64,000 bases of DNA, taken from Bacteriovoracaceae bacterium (lineage in GTDB: Bacteria > Bdellovibrionota > Bacteriovoracia > Bacteriovoracales > Bacteriovoracaceae). This document shows positions 43,997 to 52,336 of the stretch, in pieces. The DNA is taken from NCBI GenBank assembly GCA_947441615.1, contig CANEUH010000009.1, forward strand, positions 53,087 through 117,086, read 5' to 3'. Position 1 is the first letter of the stretch. Every line of letters starts with the position of its first letter. A program made the position numbers and the translations under genes. The notes under the pieces were generated by a model, which was not told where the DNA came from, searched no databases, and saw only the letters and a program-made list of their open reading frames with translations.

Positions 43997-44338
43997 CTAC
44001 TCACGAGTCAAGACTTCAAGTAATTCAACTTTAAACGATAAATTTGAGAAAGGCTTAATTATCGCACCGATCTGTCTTTCTCCATATGCAAGTTCATAGG
44101 GAACAAATAAAGACCTGGTTCCACCTACCCTCATTCCAACCAATCCCAGATCCCAACCTTTGATAACTCTTCCTGTTCCAAAAACAAATTGAAACGGCTT
44201 TCCCCGATCATATGATGAATCAAATTGGGTACCATCATCAAGTGTGCCTACGTAATTTACAATTAAAAGGGCACCTTTGACGACCTCTCTGCCTTCCCCC
44301 ACAACAATATCATTAATCCTAAGTTGATTCTGATCCAT
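43997..44338 (-). CDS. FKBP-type peptidyl-prolyl cis-trans isomerase
   Basis: 113 residues, single FKBP domain: VNYVGTLDDGTQFDSSYDRGKPFQFVFGTGRVIKGWDLGLVGMRVGG with the Phe, Asp, Ile/Val and Trp pocket residues of the FK506 site, followed by IPYELAYG-like VPYELAYGERQIGAII and a final VELLEV strand. No signal peptide, so cytosolic. The frame starts at TTG 44368, but ATG at 44338 has AGGA seven bases upstream and avoids overlap with the preceding gene. The family accelerates proline isomerisation in protein folding. Confidence 0.93.
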   Translation of the reverse strand: MDQNQLRINDIVVGEGREVVKGALLIVNYVGTLDDGTQFDSSYDRGKPFQFVFGTGRVIKGWDLGLVGMRVGGTRSLFVPYELAYGERQIGAIIKPFSNLSFKVELLEVLTRE

Positions 44339-44345
44339 AGATATC

Positions 44346-44951
44346 CTAGAACAAGACACCAAAGCCAAATCCTAATCGGATAACTTGGAGATCACTAGAG
44401 GTACTTAAGTTTTGATAGCGAAAATTCGAGAAAATATAAAAATCTTTATTCATTTTTTTATTAATATAAAAATTGGTCTTATAACCAGAGTAGTTTTTGC
44501 CAGATGAGCTTTTTGAAATGAGCGTTTTCGATAAAGTCAATTTCGTAAAAATGGAAGTTTTTGAAAACCCAATACTGCGAGCTATACCCAGGGTTCCATA
44601 GATGAGTGAGTTATCTTCTAAAACTATCTTGCCCTGATTATTTGACTCGGAAAGATCAAAGCTACTCGACTTTTCATAATCGACACCATAAAGAAATGTT
44701 GTTCCCTGATCCTTCGATCTATACTCACCATAAGTGTAAGCATTAACTTCTGTCGGATAATCTACAGAGCCTGAACCATAATTACTTTTTGTCATGTCAA
44801 GTTCACTAAAAGATATCCCCATACCTATAGAATGATTGCTGATTGGGAAATAATAATTTCCCTGCCAACCGAGAGTTATCACTCCTTTTTGAGTAAAGGC
44901 GACATCGGCATCAACACTGTTGGATTGTTTCACATCTCCCATAAAAAACAT
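44346..44951 (-). CDS. Outer-membrane barrel, C-terminal part of a frameshifted gene
   Basis: 201 residues from an internal ATG with no ribosome-binding site and no signal peptide. The sequence is a beta-barrel pattern (VAFTQKGVITLGWQGNYYF, SLIYGTLGIARSIGFSK) ending RLGFGFGVLF with a terminal Phe. The frame is actually open further upstream to about 45063, overlapping the previous gene's end and reading a normal-looking sequence (FFEYEKRTKNHLRKIDE). The likely original protein is the product of 45340-44346 with one base shifted near the A7/T6 run at 45054-45067. As it stands this part would not be exported. Confidence 0.6.
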   Translation of the reverse strand: MFFMGDVKQSNSVDADVAFTQKGVITLGWQGNYYFPISNHSIGMGISFSELDMTKSNYGSGSVDYPTEVNAYTYGEYRSKDQGTTFLYGVDYEKSSSFDLSESNNQGKIVLEDNSLIYGTLGIARSIGFSKTSIFTKLTLSKTLISKSSSGKNYSGYKTNFYINKKMNKDFYIFSNFRYQNLSTSSDLQVIRLGFGFGVLF

Positions 44952-45022
44952 GTAGTAGATCGAGGACTTAAGTCCTTGAACATAATTTAAAGACTGATAA
45001 TTTTCTCTTTCATCAATTTTTC

Positions 45023-45340
45023 TTAAATGATTTTTAGTTCTCTTTTCATATTCAAAAAACTTTTTTTATCTAAGTCATCAACTCCGACATAAATCCTGAG
45101 CTTCACACCCGCTGGGATTTTTTTCCAGTTTGTCACTTGCGGGTTATTTTCTTTTGTCATGAGAATTGAATTATGATTATTAGCTAACTTAAATACATCT
45201 TCTAAAAACTGAGAGTAAATCTTTCGAATTGTATCATTTTCAGAAGATTCGTAATTTACAATGAAGTATGTTTCTTTTCCGAAAGCAAACGGAAGATATC
45301 CAACTGTAATAATCAGAAATATTAGCTGCTTCAAACTCAT
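45023..45340 (-). CDS. N-terminal part of the same frameshifted envelope protein
   Basis: 105 residues with a clear signal peptide (MSLKQLIFLIITVGYLPFAFGK) and a small mixed domain ending KRELKII just after a run of seven A and six T residues. The reading frame that continues into the barrel diverges from this one by one base at that run. Together with the barrel piece it would give a signal-peptide-plus-barrel protein of about 330 residues. Possible explanations are a real mutation, a phase-variable tract, or a sequencing indel. Confidence 0.6.
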   Translation of the reverse strand: MSLKQLIFLIITVGYLPFAFGKETYFIVNYESSENDTIRKIYSQFLEDVFKLANNHNSILMTKENNPQVTNWKKIPAGVKLRIYVGVDDLDKKSFLNMKRELKII

Positions 45341-45387
45341 TATCTCATATTATCAGATTATATGAATGTGACAGAAATTTCTTGATA

Positions 45388-45906
45388 CTAAGGGATATCG
45401 TGCTCTACATAGACAGAGTTCTCAGTATTATAACCAAGATTCTCTAAGTTATCGAGGATCGCATCTATACCTTGTTTTGAAATTGATGGGTCTCGAGTCA
45501 TGACCCAAAGATAGGCTTCACTTGGAACACCTATAGCTGTCCATTCGTAATTTTCACCTAGACCGATAACAAGATAATCAAATTTTAAAGGCCAAATTGG
45601 CGAAACAATCCAATGGGCATTAGTTTTAGAGTTTTTTATCCAGCCTTTCTGTGGAATTTTTTTAACTGGTCCGGAAAACGAGCCCTTATTATACTTAAAA
45701 TCGATCTCAATCATATTTTTGGAAGCATTCCAAGAATACGACTCCACGGCGTTAAAAACATTCTTCTCAAGAGCGGTAAATCTTCCGGCCACAACATACC
45801 ATTTACCCATAAACCGATTCATATCGACATAATCCACAGTCTTATCAAAACAATAACCCACCGTTGATAAGAGTGATAAAAGAGAGATGGCGAAGAGTCT
45901 TTTCAT
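45388..45906 (-). CDS. Lipocalin, Blc-like
   Basis: 172 residues. Signal peptide MKRLFAISLLSLLSTVGYCF. The GxW lipocalin motif appears as MNRFMGKWYVVAGRF, followed by ENVFNAVESYSWN-like and KWIKNSKTNAHWIV-like strands and the late WVMTRDPSIS that matches the third conserved region (YLWVMTR). Bacterial lipocalins bind lipids or lysophospholipids at the outer membrane under membrane stress. The Cys in VGYC has Tyr at -1, so it is not a good lipobox. The frame opens at 46080; ATG at 45906 has AAAGGAAC upstream and starts the signal peptide. Confidence 0.9.
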   Translation of the reverse strand: MKRLFAISLLSLLSTVGYCFDKTVDYVDMNRFMGKWYVVAGRFTALEKNVFNAVESYSWNASKNMIEIDFKYNKGSFSGPVKKIPQKGWIKNSKTNAHWIVSPIWPLKFDYLVIGLGENYEWTAIGVPSEAYLWVMTRDPSISKQGIDAILDNLENLGYNTENSVYVEHDIP

Positions 45907-46090
45907 GAAAGTTCCTTTTGACCATACATAAACCACTTGGGACAAATTGAGACCTAGTTTTATCTTAAACAAGTAAAAATTTACCTTCATTAAAGCTGGG
46001 TGCATAGTTCCCCATAGAGATAGAACCTGATTGAAACACGACCTTACAACGACTTCAGAATGCAAGTATCGGTGAATCATCTATCTTTCC

Positions 46091-46096
46091 TATAAT
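46091..46096 (+). promoter_or_regulatory. TATAAT-like -10 element
   Basis: Perfect TATAAT 24 bases before the ATG at 46120, followed by AAGGAGAA directly before it. No matching -35 hexamer at 16-18 bases upstream was found. Confidence 0.4.
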
Positions 46097-46119
46097 GTCT
46101 GAAGGACTTTCAAGGAGAA

Positions 46120-46392
46120 ATGATGGCTTCGGTATTTAAATTTTTAATGGTGGCAACTCTTGGAGTTTTTTCAAGGTGCATTTCATTTGCACCGAGTTTT
46201 ATCTTGAGTTTACTGAGTATGTACCTTTTGTATGAAATTATTCATAAAAGGCTTCATACGGTTTCCCCTAAAAATCTCTACGCCATTTTCTTAAGAGCAC
46301 ATCACTTCTATCACCACGATATATATGAAAATTTGAATCATGGAGTAACATCACCCATTTGGGATATTGTATTTGGTACCTTCAATAAATGA
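46120..46392 (+). CDS. Shortened fatty-acid-hydroxylase/sterol-desaturase-type protein
   Basis: 90 residues. The C-terminal half matches the last part of the fatty acid hydroxylase superfamily: YEIIHKRLH, LRAHHFYHHDIYENLNHGVTSPIWDIVFGTF, including several of the di-iron histidines. Full members are about 150-300 residues with more histidines and helices; here only two helices (VFKFLMVATLGVF and FILSLLSMYLLYE) precede. An excellent AAGGAGAA sits before tandem ATGs, so the 5' end is intact and an internal deletion is likely. It could be a non-functional remnant or a minimal protein. Confidence 0.7.
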   Translation: MMASVFKFLMVATLGVFSRCISFAPSFILSLLSMYLLYEIIHKRLHTVSPKNLYAIFLRAHHFYHHDIYENLNHGVTSPIWDIVFGTFNK

Positions 46393-46630
46393 GCATTTTG
46401 ATTTCTAAAGATTTTCGCTGGCTTAAGGGTCAAAGATGAGAACTTAAACTCTTAATATCATGCGCTTCTCAAAGATAATGTCGAATTTTGTATCTAATGT
46501 CGTTTCATTCATGTAGCTTATGGACATCTGTTCTTAGCTACACATCAATTAGTTATCATCTCAGATTTACCCAAACCATTATATTTATTCTTGAGTCACA
46601 TCTACGTGACCATTTTCATCGGAGGCACAT
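46393..46630 (+). promoter_or_regulatory. Leader of the RRM gene with two inverted repeats
   Basis: TGTAGCT (46512-46518) and AGCTACA (46536-46542) flank a 17-base spacer, and GTCAC (46595-46599) pairs with GTGAC (46606-46610) around six bases, ending ten bases before the GGAGG at 46621. The second hairpin could hide or expose the ribosome-binding site, as in cold-inducible leaders. No function shown. Confidence 0.45.
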
Positions 46631-46921
46631 ATGGGCCAAAAAATTTATGTCGGAAACTTAGGTTTCTCTGTTAGTAACCAAGATCTAAAAACAAAGTTCG
46701 AGCAATACGGAACTGTGACATCTGCCAATATCATTATGGACAAAGATACTGGTCGTAGCAAAGGTTTCGGTTTTGTTGAGATGTCTAATAGCAATGAAGC
46801 AACTCAAGCTATTGAAGGATTAAATGGTTCAGAGTTTTCAGGTCGTCAAATGAACGTATCTGAAGCTAAACCACAAGCTCCTAGAGACAACCGCACGAGT
46901 GGTCGCTCTAATCGCTACTAA
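46631..46921 (+). CDS. RRM-type RNA-binding protein
   Basis: 96 residues. One RNA-recognition motif with RNP2 KIYVGNLGF at 4-12 and RNP1 KGFGFVEM near 54-61, followed by an Arg/Asn/Ser-rich tail (PRDNRTSGRSNRY). Such single-RRM proteins are small bacterial relatives of cyanobacterial Rbp proteins, often cold induced; they bind RNA nonspecifically or in mRNA decay. GGAGG lies five bases before the ATG. Close to two DEAD-box helicases, which suits a role in RNA remodelling. Confidence 0.96.
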   Translation: MGQKIYVGNLGFSVSNQDLKTKFEQYGTVTSANIIMDKDTGRSKGFGFVEMSNSNEATQAIEGLNGSEFSGRQMNVSEAKPQAPRDNRTSGRSNRY

Positions 46922-46937
46922 ATGATCTAGTTCATTA

Positions 46938-47402
46938 TTAGGATTTTTTACGCTTGATAGATTGTATGATTCTATCCAGTGAACTAAGAAAATTAGAACG
47001 GTCCCGCTTCTCCAAAGGAGCTGGGCCGCCTTTCACTTCCCCTAACTCACGTAAATGCTTCATAAGCTCTCTTGTCGCCATCGCTTCACCGATCATATCC
47101 TCAGTAAATTCATCACCACGAGCTCCAAGAACCCTTGCCGATTTCTTTAAGCACCTATCTGCTAACGGAATATCAGTCGTAATACAGATTTCATCAGTTT
47201 GAATATTATCAGCGATCCAATTATCGGCTTCGTCCGCACCTTGTGAGACGACTTGCATACTTAATAGAGGATGAAAGGGAATATGAAGGGCTTTATTCGC
47301 AACAACAATCACTGGAATTTGATACCTGATGGCCACCTTGTAGGTTTCTTCCTTCACTGGGCAACCATCAGCATCAATGTAAATTTTAATCCCTAAAGAC
47401 AT
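46938..47402 (-). CDS. YaiI/YqxD-family protein (UPF0178)
   Basis: 154 residues. Family hallmarks are present: IYIDADGCPVKEE at the N-terminus, then GADEADNWIADN, ITTDIPLADRCL and ARGDEFTEDMIGEAMATRELMKHLRE. The fold is PIN-like with clustered acidic residues, and a nuclease role is proposed but not proven. It lies five bases after the DEAD-box gene on the same strand, so an RNA-related function is consistent with the operon. Convergent with the RRM gene. Confidence 0.94.
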   Translation of the reverse strand: MSLGIKIYIDADGCPVKEETYKVAIRYQIPVIVVANKALHIPFHPLLSMQVVSQGADEADNWIADNIQTDEICITTDIPLADRCLKKSARVLGARGDEFTEDMIGEAMATRELMKHLRELGEVKGGPAPLEKRDRSNFLSSLDRIIQSIKRKKS

Positions 47403-47407
47403 AGAGC

Positions 47408-48691
47408 TTATGAAAAAAAGCTAAAGAGTTTTTTAACTCTCCCCATGAGGCCAAGTTTTTTAACTGCAACAGGTGTAACCGGTAAAGCTTCCTTCATCAT
47501 GCTCTCAACATTACGCATTTTTGGAACAGGACGAGATCTTTGCGGTTGTGCTGTTTTTGGTCTCTGACCAGGTTGAGGCTTAGAAGGTGCTTGCACTCCT
47601 CTTAATTTCGCAATGGCCTCAATCGCCTTGTCATCTTTTCCAGGGATGGCAAAAGTAGATGCCCTGCCAGTCAAACCTCTTCGACCAGTTCTACCAATTC
47701 GGTGAATGTAATCAGCGGCTTCTTTAGGAACATCGTAATTGATCACATGAGCGACATCATCAACATCAATGCCTCGGCCCATCACATCTGTAGCGATGAT
47801 AATTCTATACTTACCGGACTTAAATTCTGAGACAGCTAGCTCTCTATGTTCTTGCTGAAGATCAGAGTGGATGTAAGTGACGTCTTTAATTCCACGGTTA
47901 ATTAACAGGCGTGATAACTGAAACGTTTTTTCTTTGGCATTCACAAACACAAATGCACTTCCCTTTTCTCTTTCTAAAATTCTTACCAGTTGAGTGAGTT
48001 TTCTTTCTTCCGGTAACCAGAAAAGTTCTTGGTCAATTTTGGGAATGGTCTTATTCGTTTTTTCAATCAAAACTTGCTCTGGATTATTCATTGCCTTACG
48101 GGCAAGTTTTTCAACGGCCGGAGCAAAAGTAGCCGACAACATGAGAGTCTGACGGTCCTTTGAGATTTGTTCGGTAATGAGATCAATATTTTTTGAGAAC
48201 CCCATCTCAAGCATTCTGTCGGCTTCATCAAAAATTAAGCACTGGATGAAATCAAGCCAGACATTCCCGCGTTCCAAATGGTCACAAAGTCTTCCTGGTG
48301 TTGCCACAATGATATGAGGGGAAGAGGCCAGTGCTTCTTTTTCTTCGTTAAGATTCGCCCCGCCAATACAGACGACAACTTTCATTCCAAAAGGCTTCGC
48401 AAAATTAGAAAAGACTTCACCTGTTTGCTGAGCAATCTCTCTTGTTGGAGAGAGGGCCAGTATATAGGTTCCATTTTTCCCTTTAAATCTTTCAATTGTT
48501 GGGATGACAAAACTAGCTGTCTTGCCACTTCCGGTTTGAGAGGAAACTAAAACATCCAAGCCTTTCATCGCTAGCGGAATGGTTTTTGCTTGAACCGCTG
48601 AAGGGTTCTTAAAACCAGCTTTTTCAATCAAAGTCATCATCTCTTCTGAAAGACCTAGATCTGACCAATTAACATTATTACTTGTTTCCAT
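47408..48691 (-). CDS. DEAD-box RNA helicase, RhlE-like
   Basis: 427 residues. Motifs: Q-motif region SAVQAKTIP-like, Walker A SQTGSGKT, PTREIAQQ, TPGRLCDHLE, DEAD in LIFDEADRML, SAT in MLSATF, and helicase C motifs ATDVMGRGIDVDDVAHVINYD and HRIGRTGRRG. The C-terminal tail of about 60 residues is basic and proline-rich (SKPQPGQRPKTAQPQRSRP), a likely RNA contact. Works in ribosome assembly or RNA decay, often at low temperature. Starts overlapping the 74-residue gene stop (TAATG). Confidence 0.95.
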   Translation of the reverse strand: METSNNVNWSDLGLSEEMMTLIEKAGFKNPSAVQAKTIPLAMKGLDVLVSSQTGSGKTASFVIPTIERFKGKNGTYILALSPTREIAQQTGEVFSNFAKPFGMKVVVCIGGANLNEEKEALASSPHIIVATPGRLCDHLERGNVWLDFIQCLIFDEADRMLEMGFSKNIDLITEQISKDRQTLMLSATFAPAVEKLARKAMNNPEQVLIEKTNKTIPKIDQELFWLPEERKLTQLVRILEREKGSAFVFVNAKEKTFQLSRLLINRGIKDVTYIHSDLQQEHRELAVSEFKSGKYRIIIATDVMGRGIDVDDVAHVINYDVPKEAADYIHRIGRTGRRGLTGRASTFAIPGKDDKAIEAIAKLRGVQAPSKPQPGQRPKTAQPQRSRPVPKMRNVESMMKEALPVTPVAVKKLGLMGRVKKLFSFFS

Positions 48692-48915
48692 TATTTCCCT
48701 GCCTCTAATATATTTTTAAATCTTAATTCTTTAATCTCGATATAGACCTGATTTGTTCTTTGAGAATTAACTCTCCACTTTTCTTTTTGTTCTGCCGTCA
48801 GAGACCCCTTATTGGCAGCAAATGTCTTATGTTCTGACTTTAATTCTAAAAGTTCTTTCTTTAATGAAGACATTTTGTTTTTGTCTTCTTGGCCAAGCCA
48901 ATAACCGTCTTCCAT
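48691..48915 (-). CDS. Small helical protein between two helicases
   Basis: 74 residues, highly charged and probably a coiled coil or helical hairpin (KNKMSSLKKELLELKSEHKTF, then QVYIEIKELRFKNIL). No family recognised. AAGGAAAT lies before the ATG. Its stop overlaps the start of the following DEAD-box gene by one base and it begins two bases after the upstream helicase stop, so it is translated tightly with both; a helper for one of the helicases is plausible. Confidence 0.75.
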   Translation of the reverse strand: MEDGYWLGQEDKNKMSSLKKELLELKSEHKTFAANKGSLTAEQKEKWRVNSQRTNQVYIEIKELRFKNILEAGK

Positions 48916-48917
48916 AC

Positions 48918-50222
48918 TTATTTCCTTTTTTTCTTCTTTTGATTTCGAAGCCCCGGATGAACTCTTTTCTCACCATCTTTAAGAGGTTTTTGTCTCTTTG
49001 AGTGATCTAAGTAAGCGGTCTTTTCCTGACTTTTTCCAGGAGTTGGAGGGGTCGTTTTTTTAGTTCCAGTTAGTTTGAGCTTTAAAATCTCTTTTTTACC
49101 TTCAAATGACTCTGGTTTTAGGATCACTTTGGTCAATTCTTGAATTTTTTGGATCATACCCTTTTCTTCGTCATCACAAAAGGAAATTGCGATCCCTTCT
49201 TTACCGGCACGTGCCGTTCGACCAATCCGGTGGATATAGGTCTCCGCCCCAAGAGGAAGATCAAAATTGATCACATGGGTAATGGAATCAATATCAATCC
49301 CTCGCGCTGCCATATCGGTAGCAACGAGCACTCTAATGCTTCCCTCTTTAAAGAGAGTGAGTGCTCTTTCCCGCTCGTTCTGCTTCATATCGCCATGGAA
49401 GGCTTTTGAAGCTGTTCTATTGAGGGCCAGGTATTGAACGATATTTTCTGAATTCGACTTCGTTTTCGTAAATATAAGAAAATGAGCTGTCTTCTCTTCT
49501 TTGATGATTTTTTTTAATAATTGAAATTTATCCGCCTGCTTACAAAATATAAGCCTTTCTTGAAGCTTTTTTGGAATGACACCGTCAACAGAAACTTCAA
49601 TCTTTTTTGGATCTTTTAACAGTGAAAGCGTTAATTGTTCAATCACTCGAGGAAGCGTTGCAGAGAATAGCATCGACTGCTTACTCATTGGTAAAAAATC
49701 GAGAATATATCTTATGTCATCAATAAATCCCATATCCAGCATTCTGTCGGCTTCATCCAAAACGAACATCTCCACTTTGGCCAATCTTATAAGTTTTTGG
49801 TTAAGAAGATCCATGAGACGCCCTGGTGTCGCTATAACAATCTCTACACCTTCTTGTAACTTTTGAACTTGAAGACTCTGCTCCACACCACCAAAGAGAA
49901 CACAACTTCTAATCTTAAGGTTTTTTGAGCACAACTCTATAGTTTCCTGGATTTGGGAACAAAGCTCTCTTGTGGGTGCAATGATGAGGGCCCTAGGCTC
50001 AGATCTTCTTGTGACTGAAAGATTTTTAAGGAGATGCTGGATGATCGGAACAGTAAAGGCCCCGGTTTTACCGGTTCCAGTTTGAGAAATTCCAATGAGA
50101 TCAGAACCATTTAAAAGATGAGGAATGGCCAGAACCTGGATGGGTGTTGGGTGTAAATACCTCGCAACTGCGAGATTATGAATAAGCTCTTCTTTTATTC
50201 CTAAATCGGTAAACTCTAACAT
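48918..50222 (-). CDS. DEAD-box RNA helicase
   Basis: 434 residues. Q-motif YLHPTPIQVLAIP, Walker A SQTGTGKTG, PTRELCSQ, ATPGRLMDLL, DEAD in VLDEADRMLDMGF, SAT in LFSATLPRV, and HRIGRTARAGKEG. The C-terminal tail is very Lys/Arg-rich (HPGLRNQKKKKRK). Paralogous to the downstream helicase (47408). Probably acts on structured rRNA or mRNA. First gene of the helicase operon; the RbgA-type gene lies 56 bases upstream on the same strand. Confidence 0.95.
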   Translation of the reverse strand: MLEFTDLGIKEELIHNLAVARYLHPTPIQVLAIPHLLNGSDLIGISQTGTGKTGAFTVPIIQHLLKNLSVTRRSEPRALIIAPTRELCSQIQETIELCSKNLKIRSCVLFGGVEQSLQVQKLQEGVEIVIATPGRLMDLLNQKLIRLAKVEMFVLDEADRMLDMGFIDDIRYILDFLPMSKQSMLFSATLPRVIEQLTLSLLKDPKKIEVSVDGVIPKKLQERLIFCKQADKFQLLKKIIKEEKTAHFLIFTKTKSNSENIVQYLALNRTASKAFHGDMKQNERERALTLFKEGSIRVLVATDMAARGIDIDSITHVINFDLPLGAETYIHRIGRTARAGKEGIAISFCDDEEKGMIQKIQELTKVILKPESFEGKKEILKLKLTGTKKTTPPTPGKSQEKTAYLDHSKRQKPLKDGEKRVHPGLRNQKKKKRK

Positions 50223-50278
50223 GAGATGTTTGTCTCATTAAAAGTCATTTAATGGTGACGAAGTGTAAAATATACTCT

Positions 50279-51172
50279 CTATTTCATACCTGGCGGAGTA
50301 CCAAAAGACGTTTTCCCTAGGTCTCCCTTCCTAAAATCGGCCAGAACGAGCTTATAAACCCGATCTAGATCGGGAAGTCCCTTCTGCCTTAAGCAGCCTC
50401 GAACTGTAGCGATTTTTAGCAGGACCTCATCTACTGTGAGATCTGGCCCAGACAATTTATAGCGTTCCATGAACTCTGGGCTCTTGTGATCTAGAAGATG
50501 CTTCACGAGAAAAAGTGCCGTATCTTCTTCTCCAGAAATATCATCTGGAAGAGCGTGAATAGCACTTAACCATAGAGCATGTTGAGGTTTATCAATTCTT
50601 GGTGGCATGACTCCTGGAGTATCCAAAAGCTCCACGTCCTTATCAATCGTAATCCACTGCTGCATCACTGTTTGTCCGGGCTTATCTGCAACTTTTGTGG
50701 CGTTTCTATTGGCGAGTTGATTGATGATGGTTGATTTTCCAGTGTTAGGGAGTCCCACAATCATGACCCTAAGTTTCGTTTTTGTTTCAACATAATCTGG
50801 ATTACATTCTCTGCGATTTGCTTCCACGATTTTACGTGCCATTGAAACTGACTTACTTAGAGCTAACTTATCAAAACAATCAACGAAGAGATAAGGCTCG
50901 TTCTGTTCATCAAACCACTTTTTCCATTTTTCAGACATCGCGGGATCGGCCAAATTCGCCTTATTTAATATAATCAGTTTTCTTTTCTGGCCTAACGTTT
51001 CGCTAAGATTTCTATTTCCAGAGACAAGAGGAATTCTCGCATCCCTGATCTCAAAAACGATATCTACAAATTGTAGCTTAGATTTAATTTCACGGAGGGC
51101 CTTGGCCATGTGGCCCGGATACCAATTATAAAGGGCTTCTTTGGGAGCACTCGGATCATTTTGTCTTTTCAT
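50279..51172 (-). CDS. Ribosome-assembly GTPase, RbgA/YlqF family
   Basis: 297 residues. Circularly permuted GTPase: N-terminal NWYPGHMAKALREIK and DIVFEIRDARIPL, then G4 NKANLADP, later G1 GLPNTGKST, G2-like TVMQQW and G3 DTPGVMPP, followed by a small C-terminal helical region. RbgA promotes late 50S assembly. A TTG at 51229 would extend it, but ATG at 51172 begins the conserved region and lies beyond the previous stop; the nearest AAGGA is about 12 bases away. Adjacent helicases support a ribosome-biogenesis block. Confidence 0.93.
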   Translation of the reverse strand: MKRQNDPSAPKEALYNWYPGHMAKALREIKSKLQFVDIVFEIRDARIPLVSGNRNLSETLGQKRKLIILNKANLADPAMSEKWKKWFDEQNEPYLFVDCFDKLALSKSVSMARKIVEANRRECNPDYVETKTKLRVMIVGLPNTGKSTIINQLANRNATKVADKPGQTVMQQWITIDKDVELLDTPGVMPPRIDKPQHALWLSAIHALPDDISGEEDTALFLVKHLLDHKSPEFMERYKLSGPDLTVDEVLLKIATVRGCLRQKGLPDLDRVYKLVLADFRKGDLGKTSFGTPPGMK

Positions 51173-51177
51173 CGGAT

Positions 51178-51396
51178 TTATTGATCCTTCATGTAGATAT
51201 AAAGGCTTTCTACTTTTGTTCGTGCCCAAGGGGTTCTTCGTAAAAAATGAAGACTTGATTTCATATTGGGATCATTTGTGAAGCACCGAATAGTGATCAT
51301 GCTTCCAAGTTGCTCCCACCCATAAAATTCGACTAACTCATTTAGAATCTGCTCAAGAGTTTTTCCATGAAGAGGATCTTTCTTATTCGTAGTCAT
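51178..51396 (-). CDS. VF530-family (DUF2132) DNA-binding-like protein
   Basis: 72 residues matching the VF530 family: [28 protein letters not shown] and [30 protein letters not shown]. Members are small cytosolic proteins, structurally related to DNA-binding folds, function unknown. The longest frame begins with TTG at 51402; ATG at 51396 is likelier. Its first codons overlap the stop of the cupin-like gene, so it is translationally coupled to it. Confidence 0.9.
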   Translation of the reverse strand: MTTNKKDPLHGKTLEQILNELVEFYGWEQLGSMITIRCFTNDPNMKSSLHFLRRTPWARTKVESLYIYMKDQ

Positions 51397-52321
51397 TTTC
51401 AATCTTTGCCATCATTACTTCATGTTCTTTTAACATGGAAGTGACACTCACACCAAACTCATTTTTAACTCTCTTGAGAAGTTCTTTTCTTAAATTTAGT
51501 AAACGAGGATTTTGTGACCTGGTCTCATGGCTTTGAATAAGAAAGTTGATGGCATCATCATTTGAGATTTTAATCTTATCTGGATCAAAAAGACCTAAAT
51601 CCAGTATTTTATGGAGGCGCCCAACTCTGGCCAGAAGATCAACATTCTTCTCATAGCGAAGCCCAGAGTATAAGTAATTAGAAAGACTTTTTTTAGGATC
51701 TTGTGGTGTTCTGAAGCAAAGATTTACTGTTAAATCCGCTTGGTGGTGATTTTGATGAATAAACTTATCCATAAAACCAATTTCCGCAATATCCCCAGGA
51801 AGGAGGTTTCTCGTTTGTTTTAGAGTGAGTTCCCCTAGGTCATGAAACTTACCAAGCTTCTTAGTCCTTTCAAATTGAAACTCTAAATCTACATTACTTC
51901 CGTAAAGGCACATAAATGCACCAGTAAAGTGATGATTATGAATCACTGTTGGTCGTCTTCTCCAAAAATAGATATCAATAAAACAGGATTCACCTTGAGA
52001 GATAGTGACTGGTAGATCACTAAATTCGAGATTTTTAAAATGTTGAATATTTTTAGAATTAAAAACAGATTGGATAATGGGTAGAATTTCAAATTTATCT
52101 ATAATTTGGGAATCTGATAGAAGTTCTGACGCCATCTTATGGAACTCTTTAATACCAAAGCGCTTTATAAATTGATCACCCTTTCGATTGAGCTGATTTG
52201 CTAGTTTTATAAACGACATGAACATCCCTAAGTAGACTTTTGACCTATCAAGCTCAGGATACCCGACCAATTCAATCTTTGCGAGTTTTTCTTTGCCATT
52301 TATTAAATATATTCTGGTCAA
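51383..52321 (-). CDS. Cupin-like protein of unknown function
   Basis: 312 residues. The centre looks like a cupin of the cysteine-dioxygenase type: [21 protein letters not shown] gives the HxHx(n)-type metal ligands and [22 protein letters not shown] gives the second histidine cluster. N-terminal 100 residues and the C-terminal helical part are not recognised. Activity is therefore a guess (metal-dependent oxygenase or binding). The only long-frame start is TTG at 52321 without Shine-Dalgarno; a start at Met33 or an internal TTG would also keep the cupin part. Divergent from the Sel1-type gene 15 bases away. Confidence 0.65.
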   Translation of the reverse strand: MTRIYLINGKEKLAKIELVGYPELDRSKVYLGMFMSFIKLANQLNRKGDQFIKRFGIKEFHKMASELLSDSQIIDKFEILPIIQSVFNSKNIQHFKNLEFSDLPVTISQGESCFIDIYFWRRRPTVIHNHHFTGAFMCLYGSNVDLEFQFERTKKLGKFHDLGELTLKQTRNLLPGDIAEIGFMDKFIHQNHHQADLTVNLCFRTPQDPKKSLSNYLYSGLRYEKNVDLLARVGRLHKILDLGLFDPDKIKISNDDAINFLIQSHETRSQNPRLLNLRKELLKRVKNEFGVSVTSMLKEHEVMMAKIENDYE

Positions 52322-52336
52322 TTTCGATAAGAAAAC

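Noticed and set aside
44339..44368. TTG start giving the FKBP an LVSC lipobox-like beginning
   Set aside because: Only six residues precede the Cys with no hydrophobic signal; ATG at 44338 has a proper Shine-Dalgarno.
45054..45067. Programmed -1 frameshift at the A7/T6 run
   Set aside because: The A run is out of phase with the classical A-AAA-AAG slippery heptamer in the upstream frame, so I prefer mutation, variable tract or sequencing indel; not excluded.
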